A DNA stretch of 64,000 nt. It comes from an uncultured Acidimicrobiales bacterium (GTDB lineage: Bacteria > Actinomycetota > Acidimicrobiia > Acidimicrobiales > SZUA-35). Where the stretch lies: positions 1 to 64,000 of the forward strand of contig CALKTH010000024.1 of NCBI GenBank assembly GCA_937997485.1. Reading direction: 5' to 3'. The first letter of the stretch is position 1. Each line of letters opens with the position of its first letter. Shown piece after piece: positions 15,935-25,541 of this stretch. The position numbers and the translations under genes were made by a program. The notes under the pieces are model-generated. The model ran no database searches, was not told where the DNA came from, and worked only from the letters and a program-made list of their open reading frames with translations.

Positions 15935-17386
15935 ATGAAGTACCTGGTTCTTGTTCGGGCGACAAGTAGAGCTCTTGCGGTCAGCCTGACACTCATCGCC
16001 CTCCTGTCCTCCGTTCTCTTCGCCACCCCCGTGGGGGCACAAGACACCTCGTCGGATTCGAACCTGGAGTCTGCTGACGCTCCCGCACCGTTGGCCGACG
16101 ACGACGAGTCGATACGGGCATCGCAAGCAGCAAACGCTCGAGTCTCGTTGAGCAACGGAGCGTTCGTTGAGCAGCAGTTCGGCGACTTCTTCGTCCGCCC
16201 GATCGATGCGGGCACGCTGCGCTACTGGTCGAGCCGTCTGGATTCGGATCTCTCCCAGGGCGAGCTGATCGAGGCCTTCATCCGTTCCGAGGAATACGCA
16301 TCCATCTGGTTTCCCGTCGCCCGTCTCTACCTGGCAGCGTTCGGGCGGTTGCCCGATGCTGGGGGTTGGGTGTTCTGGGCGGGCCTCGCTCGCGAGGGCC
16401 GGTCGATCTCGTCGATCAGCGATGGTTTCGTCGCCTCGCCAGAGGGTCAAGCCCGTCTCGGTGGCCAGAACAATGAGGCTCGAGTTCGCACGGTCTATCG
16501 CAACGTGCTCGGGCGAGAGGGTGACCGGGGCGGCGTGGCATTCTGGGCGTCCCGGCTCAACGACGGCATGCCGCTGTCCGAGCTCATTGTGGCGTTCTCC
16601 GCCTCGCCGGAGTTCACCGATCGAACCCAGGCCGATCTCGATGTTGCTCGACTCTTCACTGCGGTGCTCAGCCGCAGCGGTGATGCGGCGAGCCTCACAC
16701 ACTGGGCTGGAGTGCTCCGAGAGGGTTCCTCGGTGGCCAGCGTTGCCGAAGCGTTCCTGACCAGCGAGGAGTACCACCGTCGGCTGGGCCTGACGATGCC
16801 TGTCGCTCCGGCCGCGCCAGTCGCGCCGGCCGCACCTCCCGCTCCCGGCACCCCGGGCCCCACCGCGCCACTTCCGGCGCCGGCGGCTCCGGCGGCAGCA
16901 ACGCCAGATCTGTACCCTGCGACTGCGTGCCTCGCCCCGCCCTCCGGTCTTGTCACGAGCGACAGCCTCGGGCTGAGCGTTCGTGTCACCCCGGCCCAGA
17001 CCTCGGTGAAGCGGGGTGAGGCGGTGACGGCGACGGTTGTCGTCACGAACCGCTCTGATCAAACATGGACGCTCGACCTTGGCGCCGGCTTCGATCTCAC
17101 GCTCGGCTCTACCTCTGCGGTGGGGCTCACGCAATCCGCTCGTCCAGCCGACACGCTCTATTGGCCATGGATCGAGCCCGGCAAGACGATGATCGTGACT
17201 GGCACCATCGGGACGGCGGCGTGCAGTGGCCAGACCGTGAATGCTGGCTCGTACGTCACCAGAGGCATCATCCGAGTGTGGCCCGGTCGAGAGGTCGACG
17301 TCTGGCCAGGACTCGGCCCCAACGTCGAGATCGGCGAAGACGCCCGTTGGGTGAGCCTCCCGGGGTCCAAGATCACGCTGTCGTAA
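15935..17386 (+). CDS. Secreted DUF4214 protein with a C-terminal Ig-like domain
   Basis: The 483-residue protein has a Sec signal peptide (hydrophobic core AVSLTLIALLSSVLF, cleavage near VGA/QD). Residues about 70-290 hold at least three DUF4214-type units (VARLYLAAFGRLPDAGGWVF, VYRNVLGREGDRGGVAFWASRL, LFTAVLSRSGDAASLTHWAG). A Pro/Ala-rich linker (about 290-325) leads to a beta-rich domain (about 340-483) resembling intracellular-proteinase-inhibitor/Ig-like folds (VRVTPAQTSVKRGEAVTATV). DUF4214 has no established function. There is no membrane anchor. The gene lies 23 nt before the surface metalloprotease frame, so the two are probably co-transcribed. Confidence 0.8.
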   Translation: MKYLVLVRATSRALAVSLTLIALLSSVLFATPVGAQDTSSDSNLESADAPAPLADDDESIRASQAANARVSLSNGAFVEQQFGDFFVRPIDAGTLRYWSSRLDSDLSQGELIEAFIRSEEYASIWFPVARLYLAAFGRLPDAGGWVFWAGLAREGRSISSISDGFVASPEGQARLGGQNNEARVRTVYRNVLGREGDRGGVAFWASRLNDGMPLSELIVAFSASPEFTDRTQADLDVARLFTAVLSRSGDAASLTHWAGVLREGSSVASVAEAFLTSEEYHRRLGLTMPVAPAAPVAPAAPPAPGTPGPTAPLPAPAAPAAATPDLYPATACLAPPSGLVTSDSLGLSVRVTPAQTSVKRGEAVTATVVVTNRSDQTWTLDLGAGFDLTLGSTSAVGLTQSARPADTLYWPWIEPGKTMIVTGTIGTAACSGQTVNAGSYVTRGIIRVWPGREVDVWPGLGPNVEIGEDARWVSLPGSKITLS

Positions 17387-17463
17387 GAAGCCGCCATCAC
17401 CGAAGAGGCGTGATTCCGTCGAGCCGCCTGTTCCTGCACGATCGAAGCTGGCACACTCCTGCG

Positions 17464-19746
17464 GTGGTTCGTGCCGTTCGCTTGTTGCCTGTGATCATCG
17501 CGTTCGGGTCGCTCGTCTACGGCTTCTCGGCCCTCTCTGGCTTGGCGCCCGCGCACGCCCAAGATGCTGACTCAGAGGCATCAGAAGACGAAGCCGTTGC
17601 GTTCACCGAACCGGATCCGACCTCGCTCGTGACATTGCCCGGCCGGTGCGAGCACTCGAGCGACGCTCCCCATCCGCACCTCCCAGGAGTTGGGTTCGAC
17701 TGCACTGTTCCGCTGGCCACGAACGTCTCCGTCGATGACATCTATGACGCCGTCATCGTGGACCCGTTCAGCGATGTCAACGAGTTCGGCGAGACGCGAG
17801 ACACCCAGTGCGTGGTGCAGCCAAGTGAAGAGGTGCTTCGATGCGACGACGTCGGAGCTGATGTCTTCGCCGAGGGCGGCCGCACGTTGCTCTTGCGGGT
17901 CAACAGCCAGACCGTCGGCCCGGTCGCCACGGTCCGCACGTCCTGGGGAAGCGGGCCGGTGTCGATCCAAGTCAACCGAGATCAGGTCGCGTTTCCCGGG
18001 CGTCCCCTGCGAGTCGGTGGTTTCGCCGACGCGGAGCGACGTGACCTGCACCTGCTGATCGCCGAGAGAGGCTCTGGTGAGGAAGTCCTCCGGCGCGTCT
18101 TCGACCGAGTCAGTTGGGACGAGTTCGGCGGCTTCACCGGCACGGTAGATCCGGGCGCTCCAACCATTGCGCTCGAACCGGGGCTCTATCGATCATGGCT
18201 CTGCGTGGGACCCAGTCCGAGCGACTGCGACGTCATGCCTGGGGGTATTGGCTTCGAGGTGATCGATCCGACCCTGCTCGAGCTCGTGGCGGGCCACAAT
18301 CGCCCGACGGCGGAACGCATCAACGTCGTCTTTGTCGGCGTTGGACTGGGCCGAGATGATGCGACCGGCGCGGAGTGGCCAGATGGGCTCGACTCGCTCC
18401 CCGCAATCGCTCGCGAGATGCTGGCCTTGGACGGTCCCATCAGCCTCGAATGGGATGGCTCGCTGACTGACCCCGATGCTGCCGAGGACCGCCCCGGCAA
18501 CAGCCGGTATGTCTGGGGGCCGTTCGCTGTGGAGCCTCTCCTGGGCAACGAGCACTTGTTCAACTTTTGGTACCTCGAGCAGCCGCTGCGAACCGAAGCT
18601 GGCCTTCTCTCTGGCGCCGCGGACGACGGCCATCACGTCGGCTGGGATCTGCCCAACGTGCAGGTCACGGCGCTCTACAGCCGGATGGGCGAGTTCGCGT
18701 CTGATGCCCGGTTCACGTCGTTCTTCGACCGGCGGGTCGTCCCGCCCGCGACCCGGCTCGTGTTCGGTGATGCCCGACTCGCAATCGACGCGTTCGATCC
18801 GCTGTCTGCGGCGCCAACGCTGACCCACGAGTGGGGGCACGGCCTGTTCGCTCTCCGCGACGAGTACTACGGCTTTGACGGCCGGCCGGTCTCGACCGCC
18901 GTTCCCAACTGTGCCCCGGATGAGGCGAGCGCTCGTGAGTGGTGGGATGGGTTGATCGGTGCCGTTGATCCCATGGTGTGGACACTGCGGCGCCAGCTCG
19001 GAGAGCTCGAACTCGACCAAACCTACTTCGGTGCCGACTTGGCTGATGCGGTTCGCATCGAGCCGACGATCGGCGGCTGCTACGGCAACTTCGGCGAGGC
19101 AACCGCGATTCGCCCGAACCGCGACTCGCTGATGAACTCGGAAATCCCCATCTTCGGTTCGGTCAACCGGCGCCAGGTGGAAGCCGTCCTTGCCCGATTC
19201 AGCGGCCGAGCCGTTTTGTCCGATCTGGCCGATGTGGCGGTCTCCTGTACATCGGAGGACGGGCAGACCCGATGCAATGGCACGCTGCCCACATCGATTG
19301 ACCCTCCGGTCGCACCACTGTTGGCCGGAGATGGACGCTGTTGGTTCGGCGCCGAGCGCGATCCTGCACGCTTCGCCTGCCTGACGGATGAGGCGATGGG
19401 TGAAGACATCACACTCACGCTCCTCGGGGCTGAACGCAGCGTTTCGGTCCGGGTCATCGCTCCCGCGGCCGACGACGAGCAGATCCTCGAGGAGCCTCCA
19501 ACGAGCGAGCCAGCCGACGACGATGACATCAAGGACGATGACATCAACGACGACGACACCAACGACGATGACACCAACGACGATGACATCAACGACGACG
19601 ATGCCTCCGAGGAGGACTCGAACGATTGGTGGTGGTCGATCTTTCCGGCGATCGGCGCCGTCGTTGCCAGCGCGCTGTGGTTGCGGCGCCGCCGAAACCA
19701 GATCCGTCAGCAGCCGAGTCCAGGCGACAACGAGAGTGACATCTGA
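17464..19746 (+). CDS. Surface zinc metalloprotease, M64-like, with Asp-repeat stalk and C-terminal anchor
   Basis: The 760-residue product has a Sec signal (LLPVIIAFGSLVYGFSALSG, cleavage at AHA/QD). The catalytic site is H455-E-W-G-H459 followed by L-F-A-L-R-D-E-Y468, the HExxH...DEY arrangement of M64 (IgA-peptidase-like) enzymes. The residues between are variable and cysteine-containing, which suggests an extracellular disulphide-bonded protein. Near the end a DDD-[IT]-[NK] repeat precedes a membrane span (SIFPAIGAVVASALWL) and RRRR. The start is uncertain: GTG 17464 gives a compact signal peptide, GTG 17410 a longer one, and neither has a well-spaced ribosome site. The substrate is unknown. 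Confidence 0.75.
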   Translation: MVRAVRLLPVIIAFGSLVYGFSALSGLAPAHAQDADSEASEDEAVAFTEPDPTSLVTLPGRCEHSSDAPHPHLPGVGFDCTVPLATNVSVDDIYDAVIVDPFSDVNEFGETRDTQCVVQPSEEVLRCDDVGADVFAEGGRTLLLRVNSQTVGPVATVRTSWGSGPVSIQVNRDQVAFPGRPLRVGGFADAERRDLHLLIAERGSGEEVLRRVFDRVSWDEFGGFTGTVDPGAPTIALEPGLYRSWLCVGPSPSDCDVMPGGIGFEVIDPTLLELVAGHNRPTAERINVVFVGVGLGRDDATGAEWPDGLDSLPAIAREMLALDGPISLEWDGSLTDPDAAEDRPGNSRYVWGPFAVEPLLGNEHLFNFWYLEQPLRTEAGLLSGAADDGHHVGWDLPNVQVTALYSRMGEFASDARFTSFFDRRVVPPATRLVFGDARLAIDAFDPLSAAPTLTHEWGHGLFALRDEYYGFDGRPVSTAVPNCAPDEASAREWWDGLIGAVDPMVWTLRRQLGELELDQTYFGADLADAVRIEPTIGGCYGNFGEATAIRPNRDSLMNSEIPIFGSVNRRQVEAVLARFSGRAVLSDLADVAVSCTSEDGQTRCNGTLPTSIDPPVAPLLAGDGRCWFGAERDPARFACLTDEAMGEDITLTLLGAERSVSVRVIAPAADDEQILEEPPTSEPADDDDIKDDDINDDDTNDDDTNDDDINDDDASEEDSNDWWWSIFPAIGAVVASALWLRRRRNQIRQQPSPGDNESDI
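19516..19602 (+). repeat. 15-bp coding repeat encoding DDD[IT][NK]
   Basis: About five and a half copies of a 15-nt unit of the type GACGATGACATCAAC encode an acidic stalk just before the membrane anchor of the metalloprotease. Unit variants differ by synonymous GAC/GAT and ATC/ACC changes. Copy number in such tracts can vary by slippage. Confidence 0.8.
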
Positions 19747-19788
19747 CACACTGGTAAGGGCTCATCCACTCACGGAAGGTCCGCACCT

Positions 19789-20229
19789 ATGCACGTCACC
19801 GAGATTCTGGCCCGAAAAGGTACCGAGGTTGCCACCGTTGGTCCCGACGATCCGGTGAGCACCGCAGTTGCAGCGCTGGCTGAGTTCGGCGTTGGTGCAT
19901 TGATCGTTTCCGCCGACGGGGCGAGCATCGACGGCATCGTCTCCGAGCGCGATGTCGTTCGATCGATCGGTGCGGAGGGCGCCCGAATCCTGGATGCGCC
20001 GGTTCGCTCGATCATGACAGCTGATGTCCGTACCTGTGCTCCGAGTGACACCGTCGCTCAGCTCATGGGCAGCATGACCGAGCACCGCATTCGGCATCTG
20101 CCCGTGCTCGACGACGGGCGTCTTGGTGGTGTGATCTCGATTGGTGACGTCGTGAAGTGGCGGGTGTCGGAGTTGGAAGACGAGGCGCGCCATATCCAGG
20201 ACTACATCCAAAGCAGCGGCTATTCCTGA
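19789..20229 (+). CDS. Two-CBS-domain protein
   Basis: The 146-residue protein is a single Bateman module: CBS1 at about 8-62 (VSTAVAALAEFGVGALIVS, DGIVSERDVVRSI) and CBS2 at about 75-130 (VAQLMGSMTEHRIRHLPVLD, GGVISIGDVVKW). Stand-alone CBS pairs usually bind adenine nucleotides such as AMP, ATP or NADH and regulate other proteins. The partner here is unknown. The start at ATG 19789 has GGAAGG upstream. The gene stands alone downstream of the metalloprotease and convergent to the alpha/beta hydrolase. Confidence 0.88.
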   Translation: MHVTEILARKGTEVATVGPDDPVSTAVAALAEFGVGALIVSADGASIDGIVSERDVVRSIGAEGARILDAPVRSIMTADVRTCAPSDTVAQLMGSMTEHRIRHLPVLDDGRLGGVISIGDVVKWRVSELEDEARHIQDYIQSSGYS

Positions 20230-20281
20230 CGCCTGCCTCGCTCCCGAAGGAGCGGTTGTCGACGAGCGCCTCCTCGAGGCC

Positions 20282-21175
20282 CTAGTACGAGAGCCCGGCG
20301 CGATGAGCCAGCGCGTGGATGGCTCCGGCGACTTGTCCCCACAGTGGTTCGGGAATGTCGTGGCCCATCGCATCGAGCTCGAGGAGATCAGCGTGAGGAA
20401 CAGCCTCCGCCGTGGCCCGGCCGCCAGAGACACCGATGAGTGAATCCCGCTTTCCATGAATCACCAAGAACGGAAGATCGACCGATGCCAGCCGCTCGGT
20501 CCGATCGCCGGTCGCCGCGATCGCGGCCAGCTGGAACGCCGCACCGACTGGATGGAAGCTGCGGTCGAAGGCTTCCGCCCCTCGTCGCATGGCTTCGTCT
20601 CGTTCCCACAGCGGCCCAGCGATGATCTGATTTGTCTTGAGGTTCTGCGCCAGAATCGCCTCTCGACCCTCCGGCGGCGGGAGCAAGAGTGCCGTCATCG
20701 CCTCTGGGTCGGCCTGTCCCACCTCCTGATTGCCGGTGGTGGACATGATCGAGGTGACCGAACGCAAGCGGTCCGCATGCTCGATCGCCATCATCTGCAC
20801 GATCATGCCGCCCATCGATGCGCCGGCGACGTGGGCGGTCTCGATGCTCAAGTGGTCGAGCAAGCCGACGGCGTCGAGCGCCATGTCGCTCAGGGTGTAG
20901 GGAACTTCGTCGGGTGAGATGGCCTCGCCAGCCGCGTTCTTGGCCATCAGTGCCATCACATCGGGCGGGGTCCCGTCGCTCTTCGTGGACAGACCGCAGT
21001 CGCGGTTGTCGAAACGAATGACGTGGAAGCCGCGGCTGGCTAGCTCCTCACAGAACCCCTCGGACCATGCGATCATCTGTGCCGTGTACCCCATCACGAG
21101 CAGCAGCGGCTCGCCGGCGGGATCGCCGAAGGTGTCGTAACAGAGTTCCAGGCCATTCGAAGGAGCGAGTTGCAT
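20282..21175 (-). CDS. Alpha/beta-hydrolase
   Basis: The 297-residue enzyme has the alpha/beta-hydrolase layout: an oxyanion region LLLVMGYTAQMIAW, the FDNRDCGLS loop, the nucleophile elbow G-A-S-M-G-G (HVAGASMGGMIVQMMA, Ser near 117), an acid after LPFLVIHGKRDSLI, and the catalytic His in LDAMGHDIPE. It resembles the esterase/aclacinomycin-methylesterase (RdmC) group common in actinobacteria. The substrate is unknown. The start is the ATG at 21175. The next gene upstream on this strand is the threonine aldolase, 58 nt away, so they may share a transcript. Confidence 0.85.
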   Translation of the reverse strand: MQLAPSNGLELCYDTFGDPAGEPLLLVMGYTAQMIAWSEGFCEELASRGFHVIRFDNRDCGLSTKSDGTPPDVMALMAKNAAGEAISPDEVPYTLSDMALDAVGLLDHLSIETAHVAGASMGGMIVQMMAIEHADRLRSVTSIMSTTGNQEVGQADPEAMTALLLPPPEGREAILAQNLKTNQIIAGPLWERDEAMRRGAEAFDRSFHPVGAAFQLAAIAATGDRTERLASVDLPFLVIHGKRDSLIGVSGGRATAEAVPHADLLELDAMGHDIPEPLWGQVAGAIHALAHRAGLSY

Positions 21176-21233
21176 CCGGAGATCGTGGCAGGTTTCTTCC
21201 GTCCCGTCAGACCGGACGCGACGCCACGCCCGG

Positions 21234-22268
21234 TCAGGCGGTGGCGAGTGCAGACGAGAAGGCTGCGATGGCGTGTTCGACGTCCTCGTCGGAGATGTCG
21301 AGATGGCACACCAGACGAGTTCGAGCGATCGTGCTGGCGATCACGCCATCCTCGGCAAGGCGGGTCGAGATGGTGGACAAGTCACGAGGGGAGCCATCGG
21401 CCGCCGGATCGAACTCGACGAAGACCATGCTCGTGTTCTGCTCGACCACGGTCAGCCCCTCGATCTGCCCCAGGCCTTCAGCCAACCGGGCGGCTCGCCG
21501 GTGATCGTCGGCCAGGCGGGCCACGTGATGATCAACGGCGTACCGTCCAGCGGCGGCCAAGATGCCAGCTTGGCGCATTCCGCCACCCAACATCTTGCGC
21601 CAGCGGCGAGCCTCCTCGACGAGATCCGCCCGGCCGACCAGCACGCTGCCAACCGGTGCACCAAGGCCTTTCGAGAGGCAAACCGACACGGTGTCGAATC
21701 CATCGGCCAGCTCAGCCGGTGTTGCACCCTGGGCGACAACGGCGTTCCAGAGCCGGGCGCCATCGAGATGTAGCCCCAATCCGTGGCGGCGGGCCAGAGC
21801 CTGCGCGTCCTTCAAGTAATCGCGGGGGAGCGGCTTACCGTCGTGGGTGTTCTCCAAGCAGAGCAGGCGAGTGCGGGCGAAGTGATAGCCGTTGGGCTCG
21901 GGCTTGATGTAGGACTCGAGGAGGTCCAAGTCGAACGTGCCGTCGGTTTCGAGCTCGACGGGCTGCGGTTGGATGCTGCCAAGCACGGCGGCACCGCCGG
22001 CTTCGTAGCGGAACGTATGTGCGTGCTGGCCAACCAAGTACTCATCGCCACGCTGGCAGTGGGCGAGGATGCCACACAGGTTCGATTGGGTGCCGCTGCC
22101 GACGAACATCGCCGCTTCCATCCCCAACATCTGCGCCACGTGCGCCTCGAGTTCGTTGACGGTCGGATCTTCGCCGTACACGTCGTCTCCGACCTCGGCG
22201 TCGGCCATGAGGGCCCGCATCTCTGCTGTCGGTTTGGTGAGGGTGTCGCTTCGAAGGTCAATCGTCAC
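21234..22268 (-). CDS. ltaE: Low-specificity L-threonine aldolase-type PLP enzyme
   Basis: The 344-residue fold-type I PLP enzyme should cleave L-threonine or L-allo-threonine to glycine and acetaldehyde. Visible are [44 protein letters not shown], the aspartate in [11 protein letters not shown] and the PLP lysine in [17 protein letters not shown]. The start is GTG at 22268, right before the conserved TIDLRSDT, with GGCGAG upstream. A longer frame to 22355 runs into the divergent hydantoinase gene and is rejected. Only 34 bp separate it from that divergent gene. Confidence 0.9.
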   Translation of the reverse strand: MTIDLRSDTLTKPTAEMRALMADAEVGDDVYGEDPTVNELEAHVAQMLGMEAAMFVGSGTQSNLCGILAHCQRGDEYLVGQHAHTFRYEAGGAAVLGSIQPQPVELETDGTFDLDLLESYIKPEPNGYHFARTRLLCLENTHDGKPLPRDYLKDAQALARRHGLGLHLDGARLWNAVVAQGATPAELADGFDTVSVCLSKGLGAPVGSVLVGRADLVEEARRWRKMLGGGMRQAGILAAAGRYAVDHHVARLADDHRRAARLAEGLGQIEGLTVVEQNTSMVFVEFDPAADGSPRDLSTISTRLAEDGVIASTIARTRLVCHLDISDEDVEHAIAAFSSALATA

Positions 22269-22302
22269 CTCGCCGACGCTACTGGGCCTAGCCTGCCCCG
22301 CA
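22269..22302. promoter_or_regulatory. Very short divergent promoter spacer
   Basis: Only 34 bp lie between the GTG of the threonine aldolase and the ATG of the hydantoinase. TAGCCT around 22290 (plus) and TAGCGT on the minus strand stand about a dozen bases from each start codon, like -10 elements of leaderless transcripts. No ribosome site precedes the ATG. This is inference from spacing only. Confidence 0.35.
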
Positions 22303-24420
22303 ATGTCGAAAAGCATCACCTCTCCGCTGCTCCTGGGCATCGACACGGGCGGCACGTATACCGACGCCGTTCTCGTGGATCAGGAAGGCAACAACGTCGT
22401 TGCCACGGCCAAAGCGCTGACCACCCGCCACGATCTCTCGATCGGCATCGGCGAGGCCATTGCCGCCGTGATCGCCAGGCTGACCGAGCTCCCGGCATCG
22501 GACGATGCCTCGGGTCAAACGTCCGACGTCTTGGACCGGATCGGTCTCGTCTCGATGTCGACCACGCTGGCGACCAACGCTTTGGTCGAGCGACACGGGG
22601 GAGGTGTCTGCCTTGTCGCCGTCGGATTCACCGAAGCCGAGTTGGACAAGGCTGGCCTTCCCGAGGCGCTAGGCAACGACCCGATCGTGGCCATCGCCGG
22701 TGGTCACTCCAGCCACGGCGAGGCAGTTGCTGACCTCGACCTCGAGGCCCTTGCTGCCGCGATGGCCGAGGTCGGCCCCGTGGCGGGGTATGCCGTGGTC
22801 GGCCAGTTCGGCGTTCGGAACCCATCCCACGAACTGGCGGTGCTGGAGTGGATCCAGGCCAACCGAACACGAGACGGCGTCCAGCCAGCGGTTACCTGCA
22901 GCCACGAGCTGACTGCGAAGCTCAACGGCCCGAAGCGTGCGGTGACTTCGGTCCTCAACGCTCGGCTCATCGGACTCATCACATCACTGGTGACCGCAAC
23001 GACCAACCTGCTCGAGGAACTCGGCGTGGATGCGCCGGTCATGGTGGTCAGAGGTGATGGTTCGCTCATCGCCGCTGCCACCGCCGTTGAGCGTCCGATC
23101 GAAACGATTCTGTCGGGTCCGGCGGCCAGCGTCGTTGGTGCTCGACACCTGACAGGGGCAACAGACGCCATCGTGTCCGACATCGGCGGAACGACGACTG
23201 ACATCGCGATTCTCGATGCTGGCATGCCTCGTCTCAGCGCTGCGGGAGCCACCGTCGGGGGTCATCAGACGATGGTCGAAGCGGTGGACATGCACACCTT
23301 CGGCTTGGGCGGTGATAGCGAGGTCTGGTTCGACGAGCGAACGAGCGATGGGCAGATCCGCCTCGGTCCTCGCCGGGTGATTCCCCTCTCGTTGCTGGCG
23401 CATCAGTACCCGGATGTGGTTCGTCCCGCCCTGGATTTCCAAGTGCACGACTACCAATCTCGTTGGCTGTCCGCGTCGTTCGCGCTGCAGGTTCGACCCG
23501 ATCCTCACCCTGCATCTCGCACACCCATTGAACGTGGACTCCTTGATGCCCTCGCTGGTGGACCTCGTTCGCTCCGCGACATCATCCCGACCAAGCGACA
23601 CGAGGTGCAGCTCGACGGTCTGGTGAGCCAGGGCCTGGTCCTGCGGTCGAGCTTCACTCCCACTGACGCTTCGTTGGTCCTGCATCCGGAAGCGAGCGCT
23701 CCACACGGCTACGACCGGACAGCAGCGATCGCCGGTGGCGATCTCCTCAGCCGGCTCTCGGATCGGCGTGGCGCCCTACTGGCCTCCTCGCCCGAGGAAG
23801 CGGCTCAGCGGGTACTGGATGCGCTCACGGCTGCCACCGTCGACGCTCTCGTCGCCGTGTTGCTGGAGCGGGACGGGTTCGATCCGTCAATGGCGTCTCA
23901 TCCGCTGGTTCGGGCCGGTCTCGCCCGCCCCGACACACCCGACGACTCGGACCAACGGGAAGCGAACGGGACGTCCCACGGCCATTTGGCCATTGAGATT
24001 GGGGTGCGCAGCCCGCTCGTGGCCCTCGGAGCCTCGGCGGGGATCCACTATCCGCCGGTGGCCCGTCGCCTTGGTGCGGAGCTTGTTGTTCACGAGCACG
24101 CGGGCGTGGCCAACGCCGTTGGGGCCGTCGTCGGCCGGGTGCGCGTGCAACGAGCGGCCGTCATCACCCGCAAAGGCAAACGGGCCTATCGCACCCACGT
24201 GGGCACCGGCCCGGAGGACTTCACGGAGCTCGAGGATGCGGTGACGCACGTGATCGCTGCGCTCGAGTCGCTCGTGACTGATCAGGTGCGAGCCGGGGGC
24301 GGCGTGGAACCGACGCTGACGTGTGAACGCGAAGACAACATTGCCATGGTCGATGGCCAGGAGGTCTTCATCGATTCCACGATCACGGTGACCGGCCTCG
24401 CCAACCCTGCGCTGCGCTGA
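22303..24420 (+). CDS. Hydantoinase/oxoprolinase A-type ATPase-fold protein
   Basis: The 705-residue protein has the ASKHA-type hydantoinase A layout. The N-terminal phosphate loop is [17 protein letters not shown], followed by [39 protein letters not shown] and [15 protein letters not shown] winged-helix-like insertion (about 410-465) ends [11 protein letters not shown], a motif seen in some members of the family. These enzymes use ATP to open cyclic amides such as hydantoins or 5-oxoproline. The usual B subunit is absent nearby, so the reaction is uncertain. No ribosome site is visible before the ATG at 22303, so translation may be leaderless. Confidence 0.85.
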   Translation: MSKSITSPLLLGIDTGGTYTDAVLVDQEGNNVVATAKALTTRHDLSIGIGEAIAAVIARLTELPASDDASGQTSDVLDRIGLVSMSTTLATNALVERHGGGVCLVAVGFTEAELDKAGLPEALGNDPIVAIAGGHSSHGEAVADLDLEALAAAMAEVGPVAGYAVVGQFGVRNPSHELAVLEWIQANRTRDGVQPAVTCSHELTAKLNGPKRAVTSVLNARLIGLITSLVTATTNLLEELGVDAPVMVVRGDGSLIAAATAVERPIETILSGPAASVVGARHLTGATDAIVSDIGGTTTDIAILDAGMPRLSAAGATVGGHQTMVEAVDMHTFGLGGDSEVWFDERTSDGQIRLGPRRVIPLSLLAHQYPDVVRPALDFQVHDYQSRWLSASFALQVRPDPHPASRTPIERGLLDALAGGPRSLRDIIPTKRHEVQLDGLVSQGLVLRSSFTPTDASLVLHPEASAPHGYDRTAAIAGGDLLSRLSDRRGALLASSPEEAAQRVLDALTAATVDALVAVLLERDGFDPSMASHPLVRAGLARPDTPDDSDQREANGTSHGHLAIEIGVRSPLVALGASAGIHYPPVARRLGAELVVHEHAGVANAVGAVVGRVRVQRAAVITRKGKRAYRTHVGTGPEDFTELEDAVTHVIAALESLVTDQVRAGGGVEPTLTCEREDNIAMVDGQEVFIDSTITVTGLANPALR

Positions 24421-24437
24421 GGCGAATCGGGACCGAT

Positions 24438-25016
24438 CTAGCGCTTGGTCGCCAGCGCCATGATGCGGTTGAAAACGGTGTCGATGGCGTCGGTGGCCCC
24501 GTCTGCCCTCGTCAGCAACAGTGCGCCCTCCAACGCAGACAACAAAAGCGAGGCGTCAGCCTCGGGGTCCACACGCTCGTTCAGCTCGCCGACCGTCACG
24601 CCATGAGCGAGGGTGCGCGAGAGCCAGACGAATTGTTCATCGAAGAAGCGAATGACTTCGGACCGCGTCTGAGCCCCGATCGATGACCACTCTGCGGCCG
24701 CAGAGCCGCAGAGACACATGTTGCTCTCGACCGCTGCCACCCGAAAGAGGTCTCGATAGCCGGCCAGGCGGTCCAAGGCGCTCGACCGCTGCTCGAGATC
24801 TTGAAGCGACGTCGCAAAGTTCTCCCGATAGCGACGAGCGACCTCGGTCAGCAGGTCTTCCTTCTTCGGGAAGTGGTGGTGGATTGAGGCGGCCCGAATG
24901 CCGACGTCGTTGGCCAGATCGGCGTAGCTGAACTCCGCAACGCCGTTCGCCTGGGCAAGCGCTCGGGCTGCCTCGACGAGCTCGTCTCGAATCGGGCGTC
25001 CGCTGGGCTTTGCCAC
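24438..25016 (-). CDS. TetR-family regulator
   Basis: The 192-residue protein has the TetR helix-turn-helix at residues about 10-60 (LVEAARALAQANGVAEFSYA, DLANDVGIRAASIHHHFPKK). A long helical ligand domain follows, with ESNMCLCGSAAAEW as in the AcrR subgroup. I start at GTG 25016. A TTG at 25022 is possible. It is the last gene of a minus-strand run (glycosyltransferase, membrane protein, TetR, DUF427, TetR), 26 nt after DUF427. It is convergent with the hydantoinase gene. Confidence 0.85.
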   Translation of the reverse strand: MAKPSGRPIRDELVEAARALAQANGVAEFSYADLANDVGIRAASIHHHFPKKEDLLTEVARRYRENFATSLQDLEQRSSALDRLAGYRDLFRVAAVESNMCLCGSAAAEWSSIGAQTRSEVIRFFDEQFVWLSRTLAHGVTVGELNERVDPEADASLLLSALEGALLLTRADGATDAIDTVFNRIMALATKR

Positions 25017-25042
25017 GGACAAACTCTAGTGGTGGGCCCTCG

Positions 25043-25534
25043 TCACCAGTGGAGTGTCCCCGGCGCGCCCTTTACTGGGCCGACGACGTTGGCCGTGACC
25101 CATCCGCCGTAGAAGCTGCCCGGGTTCGACACAACAAGCTCGTCGTCGACGCGGCATTCGTCGAGTGTCTGGGCGTAGAACGCCCAGAAGCCAGCCGCTG
25201 CTGTGTACGCCGGCGAGGTGGCCGGATACGTCCAGGCCGCATTCGATGTCACGCCCTGGGCAGTGACGACATCTGCGTAGCTTGCCGGACCTTTCCACTC
25301 GCAATAGGTCGAGTGAGCGCTGGGCCGGAGATGATCGAACGACACGAAGTCCGGGCTGAGGTAGTACGCCGGTGGCTGGCTGGTTTCCAGAATCCGGTAG
25401 GCCCACGGCGCATCGACGATGTGTTCGCCCTGGTGGATCACGGTGATGCGCCACTCGACACGCTCGATGGCGGGTGGCCGAGGAAAGTCCCACACAGATT
25501 CGATGGGCTTGCCGTTCTCGGCCAGGTTCGTCAT
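25043..25534 (-). CDS. DUF427-domain protein
   Basis: The 163-residue protein matches DUF427: MTNLAENGKPIESVWDFPRP, RITVIHQGEHIVDAPWAYRI, YYLSPDFVSFDHLRPSAHST and CEWKGPASYADV. It has the fold's Trp/Tyr/His-rich pattern. The function of the family is unknown, although it often lies near oxidative or aldehyde metabolism genes. The start at 25534 lies 7 nt after the TetR stop at 25542. The GC-rich GGGG directly before the ATG is not a well-spaced ribosome site. It is co-transcribed with TetR genes on both sides. Confidence 0.85.
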   Translation of the reverse strand: MTNLAENGKPIESVWDFPRPPAIERVEWRITVIHQGEHIVDAPWAYRILETSQPPAYYLSPDFVSFDHLRPSAHSTYCEWKGPASYADVVTAQGVTSNAAWTYPATSPAYTAAAGFWAFYAQTLDECRVDDELVVSNPGSFYGGWVTANVVGPVKGAPGTLHW

Positions 25535-25541
25535 CCCCAAA

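Noticed and set aside
19516-19602. Repeated 15-bp units as a CRISPR array
   Set aside because: Units are contiguous, in frame and without spacers. They encode an acidic stalk.
18193-19749. 518-residue minus-strand open frame
   Set aside because: It lies fully opposite the metalloprotease gene, which has a catalytic motif, signal peptide and anchor. The antisense product has no recognisable feature.
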